A DNA stretch of 64,000 bases from Larimichthys crocea. Taxonomy: Eukaryota > Chordata > Actinopteri > Sciaenidae. Made by a program: the position numbers and the translations under genes. This document shows positions 49,301-63,040 of this stretch, one piece after another (the first letter of the stretch is position 1; each line of letters opens with the position of its first letter). The notes under the pieces were generated by a model. The model made no database searches. It was not told where the DNA came from and saw only the letters and a list, made by a program, of their open reading frames with translations. The stretch spans positions 7,545,291 through 7,609,290 of the forward strand of contig NC_040021.1 of the NCBI RefSeq assembly GCF_000972845.2. The letters are read 5' to 3'.

Positions 49301-51198
49301 TCAGAGGAGTCAGACGGCGAGGCACGTGCCAAGAGATTATGTTCTCAGAGAAGAGGACTCCACCTATTAGCGATAAAAGCGACTGAATAAACTGCAACAG
49401 CTTCATAGTAATGTTTACTGTGAAATCCACAGATCTCACTCACCTGTGGGACAAGCAGCTGCCCAGTTCACTGTATTCAGACCATGTGGTGCCTTGTAGT
49501 AAGCGCTCACCCTGAAAACTTCCATGGGCACTCCAGCTACCTAAAAGGCAAGGGAGGATTCAATGTCATTTACAAAAAGGCAAAGAAATTAACAGGAGAG
49601 ATTTGGGTGTGTTGCTTACATCCTCTGAATAAGTCTCTGCTGTATTGTACGGGCTACGCATAACCAGACGGTTAGAGGTCATCCTGGCACCATAGCCAGC
49701 TTGTTCAGCCTCCCTCAGCACCATTGACACCGGTTCTGGAGTGTAAAATGTCATCTTCCAGATACCATGTGACACATCAGAGGCCTAAAGAGAAAACAAA
49801 CATGAAACTTTCTGTTGAAGAGCATGCCAAATGGTGCAGGATGTAGTTAGATCAAGGGTAGCAACAATTAGTTTTAAACTTACATCAGGAATGGCATTGT
49901 TCTTTGAGTGGTCTTGCTGAGCCTGCCCCTTAGCTTCATCATCAGGTTTAGCCATGTAGTTGGACACCTAAAAACAATACCAGCTTCATCATTTATCATG
50001 TGCACACACATGTGATGGTAGGACCATTAATGTAAAGTGACCTACTTCCATGTAGTTCCTGTCGCAGAGAATCTCTCTGGAGGCCCAGCGACTGTAGCTG
50101 CATGTCTGCATCACATCATGACTAACGACATCTGATGGACTCTGGCTGTACATTTTGAGTCTCAGGCCAGCATTAAATGTTGCATCTTCCTACAAATGAA
50201 GACATAAATATAAATGCATGAGGACAGGATAAACTGTCTTTCAGATTTGTTCACTATTTCAAGTCCCATATGCTCTAATGCTAGCTTCTTTAGTGTGAGA
50301 ATTCTGTTTCAGCATTGTACAATGATTATTCTTGGGTTTAGGACAAACATTTTAAGACCACTTTCAACCGTAATCAGCACTTTGTGGATCAGCCAATCAA
50401 TTGGCAGGTTGATGGATGAAGTTGGGTTTTAAAATACTGTAGTCTCCACAGTAGAGGAAAATGTACTTTGTGTCCTACAAGCCACTGGTTGTACTATATA
50501 CACACACTATACTGGATTGTCCCCAGGGTAAAACATTTGAGAAACACTGCTATAAGCTAGATGTATAGAGGACAGGGAATTGGAAACCACCATCTACCTG
50601 CATAATCATGCAGTCAGTCTCATGAGAAAGGAGAATATAGACCATACAAAGTGCTTTATCACTAGAAATACACAAAAATCGAGTAAAATGCCATTAAATG
50701 ACTTTTGCTCAACATACTTTGTTGTCCACATAGCAGGCCATCAAAGAAATGTAGATTCTGGTGTTACCCCACGGGTCAGACTCCATGCTGTATCCACACT
50801 GAGCAGCCAAGGTGGGTGTTAACACAACATGTTGGGTGCCATCTGTGGATGGCAAAAAAAAAAGGCAAACATGACAGGGATCACTTCTCACAATAATGAC
50901 CCAATCTGCTCATAATTAGCAGATAATATACTCACTGATGGCTTCCACCTCCAGCTGGTTGCCCACTGCTAGAGCCTTGTCCAACGTCAGCCTCATTAGA
51001 TTACCCGCACAGTCTGACTTCAAACCACTGTCTGTAAAGAGAAAAAGCTTCTGAGGAAGTAAACTGACCCTGATATTAAGCGATTTATGGGAATGAAAGC
51101 TTACTTGACTGCAAATTAAACTTCATGTTTGGCCTTGCTTGACTCACGATGATTGCCGCAGTCATCAAGTTCCATAGCAAACTTAGAACAAACAACAT
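46303..51198 (-). CDS. zpax: Zona pellucida domain egg-coat protein, ZPAX type (paralogue B, 20 exons)
   Basis: Tail-to-tail paralogue of the 37-44 kb gene. Exons in transcript order: 51198-51105, 51031-50936, 50842-50718, 50189-50046, 49967-49884, 49784-49620, 49540-49444, 49363-49146, 49067-48917, 48835-48627, 48540-48423, 48332-48133, 48057-47943, 47862-47693, 47610-47513, 47430-47300, 47219-47030, 46820-46679, 46583-46454, 46379-46303. Total 917 aa, all phases consistent. Exon 1 encodes a clear signal peptide (MLFVLSLLWNLMTAAIIVSQ). The ZP module spans about residues 606-890 with the family cysteines (ECYPNG, SCGTT, SCYY, SCWATL, SCENQ, HCDAMICD, CRGQC). It is followed by a furin-like basic site (VKRERR) and the patch SGPILLLD, then the stop, with no transmembrane segment. 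Splice sites are GT-AG throughout, and the frame is open end to end, so the copy looks functional. Confidence 0.88.
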
Positions 51199-51458
51199 TT
51201 AGAAACATTCAAGTAGGCAGCTTGCAGTCATTAAATAAGAAACAAGAAAATAAACGTACAGGTTCTCAAGCCTTTTCATGTTGCTGTCTTCGTGTAACCA
51301 CACACAGAAAAAGACTACAGGAAGCCAATCACTGTCAGAACCTGGCACTGAAACCCCAGAAAGCCCCTGAACAACAAACCAACTCCACTGAAGTGACGGG
51401 GCTGAGTGTCTCGCTGAGCCATCACCAGCTGAATTTAATGTCAGTTAATCACAATACA

Positions 51459-51464
51459 CAGGTG
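51459..51464 (-). promoter_or_regulatory. E-box CACCTG upstream of zpax B
   Basis: On the minus strand CACCTGTGT lies about 260 bases before the start codon. The same nine bases (CACCTGTGT) occur upstream of paralogue A in the same orientation. It is a candidate FIGLA-type oocyte element. Confidence 0.35.
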
Positions 51465-52151
51465 AGGCACGTTAGTAAATCTCCACCCAACACAAAAAGG
51501 CTGATCTGTATGTGTGCGGAAGAAATACACATAAATCAGTTGTTTGATAAAAAAAAATAATTTATTGTTCACTGATTGCAAACAGGTATACATTTGTGTT
51601 TTGCATCATAGATATTTAGTTTTCTTAATTATTCAAGTAATTCATAGTCAAAGGAAGCTAACAAGAGTTCAGTTTAAGACACAAAACATGTTTTTCCCTT
51701 TGCAGCCTTTTCATCATTACTGCATTCTACGCCTTTATGTTTAATCACAATCCTCCTCCTAGTGTCTTTATTGCTGACAGTAAAACCGATGCTCATTGTT
51801 TCACCTGGTGTGCCTGGGTCGATCAGTCTGCGCTCTGAGACTTATACAATGGTCTACTTTCATTTATTTCATTTCATTACAATTATTCCAACTGGAAGAG
51901 TCTGGAGTCAGTGCAGGACAGGAATAATCAAGGCTCTGTTTAACGAAAATTTAGATAAGTGCTGCGACTGATCCAGTAAGTTTATGTGCTTTATGTTAAA
52001 CTGTTAATCTTCAGATTAAATAACATCGTAATTTGTTATAGGACAGCCGTACCAACATTTCAGTCAATTGACAACAGTTGAATATAAATGTTTCCTTTAG
52101 CCACCAAATTTCACCATATAAAGAACATTTACTCTATAGTTAATGAGGTTG
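51465..52151 (-). other. Probable ttc32 3' UTR and spacer to zpax B
   Basis: AT-rich sequence downstream of the ttc32 stop. A minus-strand AATAAA lies at 51,767-51,772 and others lie further on, so the 3' UTR may be about 400 bases. It is less than 1 kb from the ttc32 stop to the zpax B start, and the two genes run in the same direction. Confidence 0.5.
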
Positions 52152-54700
<2,549 letters not shown>

Positions 54701-54739
54701 GGTCGACTAACTTCTGTGACCGTTTGTTTTTGCAACTGC

Positions 54740-54800
54740 GGATGTGACGTCACTCAAGACGACGTCCAATCGCGTTGTAGTGCGTCTCAAGTGGGCGGGG
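54740..54800 (-). promoter_or_regulatory. ttc32: ttc32 core promoter: CRE, CCAAT and GC boxes
   Basis: Within 100 bases upstream of the start codon there is a perfect palindromic CRE (TGACGTCA, 54,745-54,752), a CCAAT box written CCAAT on the plus strand (54,766-54,770) and a GC box GTGGGCGGGG (54,791-54,800). CpG content is high locally, and there is no TATA box. This is typical of a broadly expressed gene. Confidence 0.65.
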
Positions 54801-55084
54801 CTTACAGCCAACACTGAACTAGAAGAGAAATATGATACATAATAATAATAATTAAGTGACATACTTTTCAATTAAATCATCACTTTGATTTCACTTATTA
54901 TTATGCACTCTTGCCATATACCTCAAACTGAATCCACTTGTGGTCAACTACAATTTCTCCATATTGTTCATAGTACATTTCTAACATTTGTGATGCACCT
55001 TTCTCTATAAACCATTAACTCAAATATGCCAACATTTCTACATAGTTTACTGTAATGACACACTATCACACCAGATTAGCAGGT

Positions 55085-55631
55085 ACTGATTGTTGTGGAG
55101 AAATTGCTGAAGTCAAAGGTCAATGGTGAGGTCAGGAAGGAAGAAAGTGTTCAGGAGCCTCTGATGTCTTATGCTGTATCTATCAATGCTTGGCTAAGGA
55201 GAATTAGAGACACTCTCAAAGTTCATCAGAAGTGCCTGAGTCGGTCTCACATTCTGCCCAACTCATGCTGGTGGATCAACTTTAAACTCCAAGTTAACAC
55301 CACAAATACTACACGCCCAGAACTAGTCAAAGAAAATGTTTTTATTCATGCAGCATATTCTAGTCTGGAGACACAGATGTTTGTTTATGCCGACTGGAAA
55401 GTCAACGGCAAGCTATCTATTATGTCTAAGAAGACAGCAATAGGTCTCCTCGACCCTGGCCACCGCAATGTTGAGATAGACCGGCACCTACTGTTCCCAA
55501 CCAAAGCCAAACACCTAATACTGCTGAGGACCTCAAGGCCCACACGTGACCTTGTGCAGCCTAAGGATAGAAAATTCCATAACATTGATGATATTGTAGT
55601 GACCAATGCATTGAAAAAAACAACAAACTGA
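55085..55631 (+). repeat. Unclassified dispersed element U, copy 3, with an intact 155-178 codon frame
   Basis: The best preserved copy. From GTG at 55,095 (first ATG at about 55,164) an open frame runs to a stop at 55,631. The product includes INAWLRRIRDTLKVHQKCL, CWWINFKLQVN and FVYADWKVNGKLS. I recognise no domain, promoter or splice context. The two other copies in this window are broken, so I read it as a mobile or duplicated sequence, not a host gene, though a young coding function cannot be excluded. Confidence 0.7.
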
Positions 55632-58600
55632 ATTACCTTACCCCTTGACATCCAACTAATCACTAATAAATCATCCTTTAAAAAGAATATGCAGAGGCAT
55701 TTATTGCCCTGCAGATGACAGTATTGTATAATTATTTTTAATCATAATCGGTAAACGATTTCAAAATATATCTACATGTATGTACAGTGTCGACTGGTTT
55801 TGATTTGTATATGAATTTGAAAGTTTTTTTTCTATACATTAATGCAATTAATGTTTATTATATAATGTATTGGTGATGGTGATGTATCTTTGCCAGGAAG
55901 ATTAGGTGATTGCCATGACATCAAATAATAGGGATCCTTTAAATAAACAATAATCAATAACCAGCACAATATGTCACACATCCATTTGTTCCTTCTATAT
56001 GTATATATTCAGTGTGTATGTTTACACTATGTATGTACACTACATATGTATTTATTATTAACCGACTATTATCCTCATGTTATTATCTTTTGTAGATAAC
56101 AGCCCATAAATCAATTTTCTGACGTATAAAATCAAATTTTTTTTAGTAACAGCAGGTGGCAGACTTGACTCAGAGCTCAATAAATCAAGGTTGTGCGTCA
56201 TCGGTCAAAGTACTGTTGGTGTTCAAAGTTCAAATTATATGTAGTAAAAACATAAAATGTAGTCAGTGGCTTCCTATCTGGAATTATATTATCATGTCAA
56301 TAGAGATGTTTTTCATTTTAAAGATTACAGACAGTCACACCAGTCTCAGGAAACTCGCTGCAGTAAATACATAACATAAGAGGCAACCCATGAGCAAACT
56401 GGTGAGAAATTCTTATACGGTCTCCAAGGTGAAGAAGTCAACTGTCCTGGTGAAAAATGACACCTTGAGGAAGTAGAGGTCACTCACAGGCATGCACTTC
56501 CCCTTTTGCGGACCATTTCTCTCCAGACTGTGTGGACGAGTTGAAATAGATCAAACGGAGACCAGAGGAAGAAGATGTAGTCCACTGGCTGTTGACACTG
56601 TTAAGACAATGACATTAACATACAACCTGTGATTAGCTGTAGGCCTTTATAACACATGATTCAAAAGATGTCTGCATCCCAAAACATCCAGGAAGTATAT
56701 AAAATATAGGATGTACACATCTGTGAATTCATTAAATAACAAAACTCTAGTTGTTTCTCATGCATTTGAATGTGACAAAATGACCTGCTTACAGTCATTA
56801 GAGATCAGATTTGTTTATTTGAGGCCATTTAAAACTCGTTAAAGTTATGGAAAGTCTTATTTTGGCGAGGTCAATCTGTAACAGCCGAAGTAGTGTGTTA
56901 TGTTCAGGAAGCTGCCGCTTCTTCTTGCACCCTAAATGTTGCTGTTTGCTGAGAGAATTAACACAAAGTATCAAAGCCCACTTTGTTCAGGCAGAACCAG
57001 GACGAACATCCATCACGCACGTAAATCCATAGGTTCCTCTTCACTGACAGTCTGTACATATCATTTCTGTCAAAATGTCTCAATGCTTCCCAAAGGTATT
57101 TCTCAACCAGATACTGTACCCAGTAAGATCTGTATATTTCAGCTTGGTTCATTCAGACTGCAAAAGTAGCAAATGCAAAACAAAAAGAAAACACTGATAC
57201 AGATACTTATTAAACACTGTTTTAAAGAAAAAGCAAACCTCAAGGTGCGCTCACAAGCCTTTTTCAGAGATTTCAATTGGATTTTCCTCAGCCGATGCAA
57301 TTGGTGATTAAAGTACTATTTCCAAGGTCAGGAATAAGCCGTCATGCTCAATAGAAAAAGATGATTTGAAACAGAAAATATTTAAAATATTTAGAGGTAA
57401 TTTTTGTCAGGATGTCCATTTTTTTGAAAGGCAAATGTCTCTTTTTTGACAAAAATAATTAAAAAATGATTTGCAAAAGTGAAACAAACTAAAAACAAAA
57501 CAGCAAAACATTTTAAGTAGTTATTTCAAGTATTTTATTCATTTTACCACTGTGATTATTTGCTTTACTAAATACAGACATTTAACAGCTTGTTGTTAAT
57601 AAATTAGCTATGTTTTAGCTTGTAATGTAATGTAATTCAGACATCAGTATCAGTAGTAGTTTGGGCGACATTGTACATTTCATTTTTAGGATCATTTAAA
57701 CTAGAATTTCCCATTTTATACAACCACACATGGTTACTTTAAACATCCTCAGTCCATTTCTCAGTTTAAGTATTTGTGAGGATTATTAAAATATTCATTC
57801 TAAGTTTAAAGAAAAAAATATTTGAAATATTCTCTATATGGCCCATAAAAAGTATAAATGAAACAGATCACTGTTACTGTTTTGAGATATTTAATATAAT
57901 CTACTGTATCAATATACAATTTGATTATAAAACCTCAAAAACAGGGATGTATTGCACCAGACTTTATGTGTCTTTTCCACTTCTCAGAGGTGTGCGAGTC
58001 CCATTCATCTTCCTCCACTTCCAAACACTGGTGGCCTCACCTCGCTGACCGCCTGTGTGTGTGGTAGCCATGAAAGCCTCTGAAATAGCAAACAAACATA
58101 AAACAGCTGCCTGGTTAAAGGAAGGAGGGAGAGAATCCAAACCAGACTAGAGGTAAACGTTGGCGTGTTGACTCTCTGCCTCACACAGACGGTGCAGACA
58201 GAGGCTCTCTGTTGTCATGGCTGTTTCAGGCAAATAAGCCAACTCATTCCAGAGGTAACACGATGACCCCCGTCTGTTGTTTTTTGGCAATGCTGAAGGT
58301 GTAAAAGAGACATGATGGTGATAAAAGAGTGCAAAAACACATGATGGTGTAATGTGTGTAAGAGAGGTGTTAAAATAATTAACCTGCATATCAACTCAGA
58401 TGAATTAAATAAATAACTCTGCTCAGTCGTAGGTACATTTCAGACTTTAATCCAGCTTTATTTTGAATTCATTTCACTGAATGTGTGTTTCCGAGAAAGA
58501 AGGGTTAAGGGTTAGGAAGTGATCATCCCCTGACCTCAGATTTTAGAGCAGTTTGACAGGCAAAGTGAATTATAACACATTGTTAACAGAAATGTCAGAG

Positions 58601-59184
58601 CTCCATCATCATGTTTACCTTTCTATATTGACACAGAAATACATAGATGGTATTTACAGTTATATAAGAGAGACTGTTATAATGCCTCTTTTGTATCCAC
58701 AGACACATTTTAGAGCGATACATTAATTCTCCCAAATACCAGACTGACAGTTTTGGCACAAAGTTTCATAAATATAGTGCAGGATTTATCATAATAATAC
58801 TATTTTTTACTGAAGGAATTTTGACCTGAATGATCATGCATGAAACTCTGTATCACCCCTATTTAAGCAATAGTCTTTCAATATAGTCACATCCTGTTAT
58901 TACCTCTCTATATAGTAGTTTTCACTGTTACATTCTGATCCTGGATTCCTGCTATGTGTGTAATTTACTGGGCAAGATGTTCACACGTTAGTGTTTTTAA
59001 TTTTATAATTATCGAATTAAATTCTGCAGAGGACAGTCACTGTAGGGGGCTGTGGCCTCATGGCTACAAAGTGTGTGATGGTGTAACACCAGAGTGACAA
59101 ACTGACCACCGCTCAGTAGCAGGAATAGAAAAAAAATCACTAGAGCTTTGACAATCACTTGGATCCAAGCAGCAACCTCCCTGG
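55632..59184. other. Intergenic, no supportable gene
   Basis: AT-rich. In the minus direction two short open stretches occur (about 56,420-56,600 and 56,958-57,152), but no exon can be assigned. WDR35, which lies between TTC32 and MATN3 in human, is not present. Confidence 0.5.
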
Positions 59185-59640
59185 CTGGGAAATGACGCCA
59201 GTGCAGAAGTAGCAAAAACTGCAAGTCCTCAAACGTCCACTTGAGTCAATCTCCATAAGTCCCCATATTAAAATGTCCAACTTCACAGCAGAAGTAAACA
59301 TGTTTACATCCTGGTACAAAAAACTATTTTGGTCTCTATAGCTAAATCCCCTGTTCATGACAAATCATATTAAGATTTATAGTTATGCATAATTTACATC
59401 GTGGCTGCTTTGATTGACCGCTGGATGCTTATTACAGATGCTTTGTGTAAGCAACCTGGCATCATTCAACGTGTCTCAGGCCCACCTATGAAGTATGTCT
59501 GCCCATTTTTAGATTAGCCAGGAGGCGACATCCAAGATGATGATGGCCAGAGCCACCACACTCACACTTCACAGCAGCTCTTCAGAAACATGTGGGTGAC
59601 GTCACGAATACAACGTCCATTCTTTATATTGTCTTCTCTA
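59185..59640 (+). repeat. Dispersed repeat family R1, copy 8 (near full length)
   Basis: The most complete copy. It runs from aaatgacgccagtgcagaag through cctcaaacgtccacttgag, aacatgtttaca, ttgattgacc, aggcgacatccaagatg and gtgggtgacgtcacgaatac to cattctttatattgtc. It gives the likely full element length of about 450 bp. Confidence 0.8.
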
Positions 59641-60578
59641 AGATTTGTAAAAGTTTCTGTCACCTTGCTTCAGATCAGCCAATAGAAAAATTCAAATGCC
59701 ATAGCCAGGTTTCAACCAGTAGAGGGAAGTCGCTATACATATTTATAGCACAATATGTAGAATTCAAAGAGTTTTCACTAAAATATCAAGATTTGGATCT
59801 GAATGAACAACATTATAAAATACACACATATTTTCAGCTGATAAAAGTAGTTTGAAGGTTTTATTAAAGACAACAGTGTGCACAACAACCTCCTTTGTGA
59901 TTATTTTATTGTCTAATTTGTCTGTTTGGTTACATTTATAATTCTTATATATGTCATCTCACAGAAGATTAACGTTATCATTAATTACACATATGACAAT
60001 AACACTTTGATAGTTAAACAATTGCAACTAAATATATAAAATATTTTAATGGTTGAATGCATCAGAGCATAAAGTCATTTTTCTGTTAAACTCTCTTACT
60101 AAGTAAATCCAGTTTGACACTTTCATAAAAACTACTATATACTATACATACTACTATATACAATATGCAACTTTGTACAACAGGACGCATAATACAGTAC
60201 ATGAGAACCAATGAAAATAATACTCTCTTTGGTATTATACACCACACATGTTCATATATAAATGTGTAGAGAAAATAGTGTAAATAGCTTTTACAGCAGT
60301 TTCATAAAAACTGTAGATATTGTTACTCGACGGTCCGCAGCAGTCAGTAACTTGAGGGTTGTTGGTTTATGAATCACAGCTTCACTTCATGTGTGGTTGA
60401 AGTCCATACAGTAGTTATGGGAGGGTGGGTGACAGGAAACACATGTCCAAACCAGCCTGCTGTCTCTGCAGAAAGTAAATAAACAAAAGGTCAAACTGTG
60501 TTTGGTGGATGGGAGCCTTTTTACTACAAATCACCCCAGAAGAAGAAAAGCTGCCAACACCTACCGCTGTGTCCAGCT
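59641..60578 (-). other. Probable matn3 3' UTR and spacer
   Basis: Downstream of the matrilin stop. Mostly AT-rich. Minus-strand AATAAA motifs occur near 59,856 and 59,906, but the true end is unknown. Confidence 0.4.
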
Positions 60579-63040
60579 TTAAGCGCGGCCCACCATGTTC
60601 TCCAGATGCTGTATTCTCCCAGACACATCGGCTAGTGAGAACAGTCAAGGAAACTCTTTTACGGGCTCAAGGAAACAATGAAAACAATGAGAAAAGGGTG
60701 GTCGTATTGCTCTCTTAAAACTTAAACAAGACGTACTGTTAAACTCGTGCCAGCAGGTAGAAATGAGCAGCTTTCACTTCAGTGAAATGTGCTGTAGAAA
60801 ATGTGTGTTTATAATAAAATGTCTTCCATCTGAAACAAAAACAGGAAGGATATGCTTGGCTGTGAGCTGCTGGATGGCAGCCTGCGTCTGCTTCTGGAAA
60901 GCCAGTCTGGCTTCACATTTACAAGGATCCTCCACCACCACCTCCACCACCTTCACCGCTTCGCCAGGAGAAAGCAAATTTCACATCAGTGTAACAGCAG
61001 AGAGTGAAAAGGCACACAAAATACCACCGTTCTACATTTTCCAACCAGCCTGCCAAAGCTCAACCAAATAGAAACACATTTAAATATAAATACTTTTCAA
61101 AAATATTCTACAATATTTTAATTATAGTGACTCAATTCTAGAAGTCATTGGTCAGGATTTGTGCATCAGGCTGTTGTGATGTTGTGAAGCTAAACACATA
61201 CTGTACATTGCTTTTACACATCTAGCTTTCGTTCTATCACTTCAGCTGCATCAATATCAGAGTAAAAAGTCACATTTGCTGCAGGAATCCACACGTTCTT
61301 ACGTTTCAGGGAACAGGTTTTCTTGTCCGCGTTCAAGATATAACCATTCCGGCACTTGCAGTAATAGGAGGCGTTGCTGTTGACACATATGTGATCGCAG
61401 TCATGTCCCATGGCACACGGATCCAGACCTGGAACAAGCCAAGATTAAAGGATGGTGCAATCAAGACAGCAGCATGGATACAGTTTCATGTGATAGCATA
61501 TTATAAGCAGGTATCTTGTGTTAGGTAAGGTGCTTTGCAGATTGAAAAAAAATCCTCTAAATCAGTTGATGATTATCAGTATGTAAACATGTTGACAAAA
61601 AAAAAAAGGCATTTATAGGGTTTTCCCAGTTTGTACTTGACCATGTGTCGCTTGCAGTGGAAAAACTTGGTCTTCACCACATCTCAGCCAAGGCAAACTG
61701 CTGTGTGGTGGACAACACAGGTAAAATCACAGAACCCTGAAGTACAACAGCAATATCAGTCATATGGACAAATGAGTTCATAAGTACAAGTGACTGGGAC
61801 TCAAAACATCATACAGTAACATGGAAAACATTCAAGTTTACAGCAGAACCTCATTTGTCCAAATCTTTGAAATTCTTGTGTAGCAAAATCTGCAAATATC
61901 TGTAATTCAGAAATAGCTTCAGATTATTGAAATTTACAGAATTTTTGTGATTCATATACAAGTTTGTTTTGTGCAAGTTGTTTTAAGACTGAATGAAGCC
62001 ATAGAAAGTCTTCACACAAGTCTATATTTAAGAGTATTTCAGTTTAAATGCCTTGAAATGAAAAAGTGAGGTTCTCCTGTACATTTAAATAATTTCAAAT
62101 AAAAAAGGGATACATTCAAAGCACTCACCATAATGATGCTTTGCTTGCAGAACATTTAACTAATGATCACCATATTCATTTTTAAAAATAAGCTGAAAGT
62201 TTGGGGCTGCATGGCTCCAAGACTTTACACTGGTTTAAGTTTGCGACTACAAGCAAGTTCTAGTGCCGACATCTGCAGTCCATGTGGGGGTTGAGAGCAT
62301 CTGGTATGTTCCCTCATGATTTCAGAGTTTATAATTCAACAAAAACACAGTAAATGATCCACAATCTGCAACAAAACCCCCTGAAGACTGTAGGTGCCCC
62401 TTACTGAGGAACTAGAACAAGGGTTAATGGTGGGGAAAGGGTCTTGTGTGTCTCTCTGTCCTACCGCACAGGGTCTCCCTGAATTTGGAGGTGAGCTTCT
62501 CGATAACACCGTAAGTCTCCACATAGAAGACGTGGTCCTCCAGAGGGATGCTGGCCATCTGTCTCAAGGAGGTCATGTCGGCACGGTCCACCCCGACAGC
62601 GTAGATCTCGATGCCTGTGGCCCGAGCTGCAGCAGACACTTCTTCCACCTGGTCTTGAGGTCTCCCGTCTGTCACAATGATGGCCACCTTTGAGATCTTC
62701 CTGGAGCGAGGACGGGCTCCAGATGGCTCGGTGAAGGCGTCATTCACAGCGGTCTTGATGGCGAGTCCGGTCATGGTGCCAGCTGCCAACGGCTCGATGC
62801 GGGAGATGGCTTTCTTCATGTCGGGCTTGTTGAAGTGGTGTTTGAGCAGGAACTCAATCTTGACTGTGCTGGCGTAGTTGACCACAGCTACTCTGGTGGC
62901 GTCAGCGCCCACGTCCAATGTGTCGACCATGTCAGCCAGGAATATCTTCACCTTCTCAAACTCACCAGGACGTACACTGCGAGAGCTGTCAATGATGAAG
63001 ACCAGGTCCAGGGGACGACTCCTGCACTGAGACTCTGTCT
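60579..63040 (-). CDS. matn3: Matrilin-3-like extracellular matrix protein, 5' end missing (VWA, EGF, coiled coil)
   Basis: Cartilage/matrix adaptor of the matrilin family, secreted and assembled as coiled-coil oligomers. Exons in transcript order: 63040-62465 (VWA), 61428-61303 (EGF), 60958-60854 (coiled coil 1), 60634-60579 (coiled coil 2 and stop). Phases are 1-1-1-1 and all fit. VWA shows the MIDAS residues DSSRS, the TGTMTG Thr and [24 protein letters not shown] and [14 protein letters not shown] match MATN3 from memory. One EGF has six Cys (DPC, HDC, HIC, YYC, KC, KTC). The coiled coil opens with CKCE, the interchain disulphide pair, and ends HLENMVGRA. The signal-peptide exon was not found between 63,041 and 64,000, so the gene probably continues past the window. 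Only one EGF is seen, against four in mammalian MATN3. Confidence 0.88.
60635..60853 (-). other. matn3: U12-type AT-AC intron splitting the matrilin coiled coil
   Basis: The intron starts ATATCCTT, the U12 5' splice site, and ends AC. A branch-site match TTCCTTGAC lies about 13 bases before the 3' end. Removing it joins the codon C/TA (Leu) and continues a coiled-coil frame (LTAKLADVSG, then HLENM) to a natural stop. GT-AG alternatives do not restore the frame. Matrilin genes are known to carry an AT-AC intron here, which supports both the gene identity and the boundary. Confidence 0.9.

Noticed and set aside
60763..61071. 102-codon plus-strand open frame
   Set aside because: It is antisense to the matrilin coiled-coil exon and contains no recognisable domain.
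62394..62951. Plus-strand open frames over 62.4-62.9 kb
   Set aside because: They are shadows of the minus-strand VWA exon, whose MIDAS residues fix the frame.
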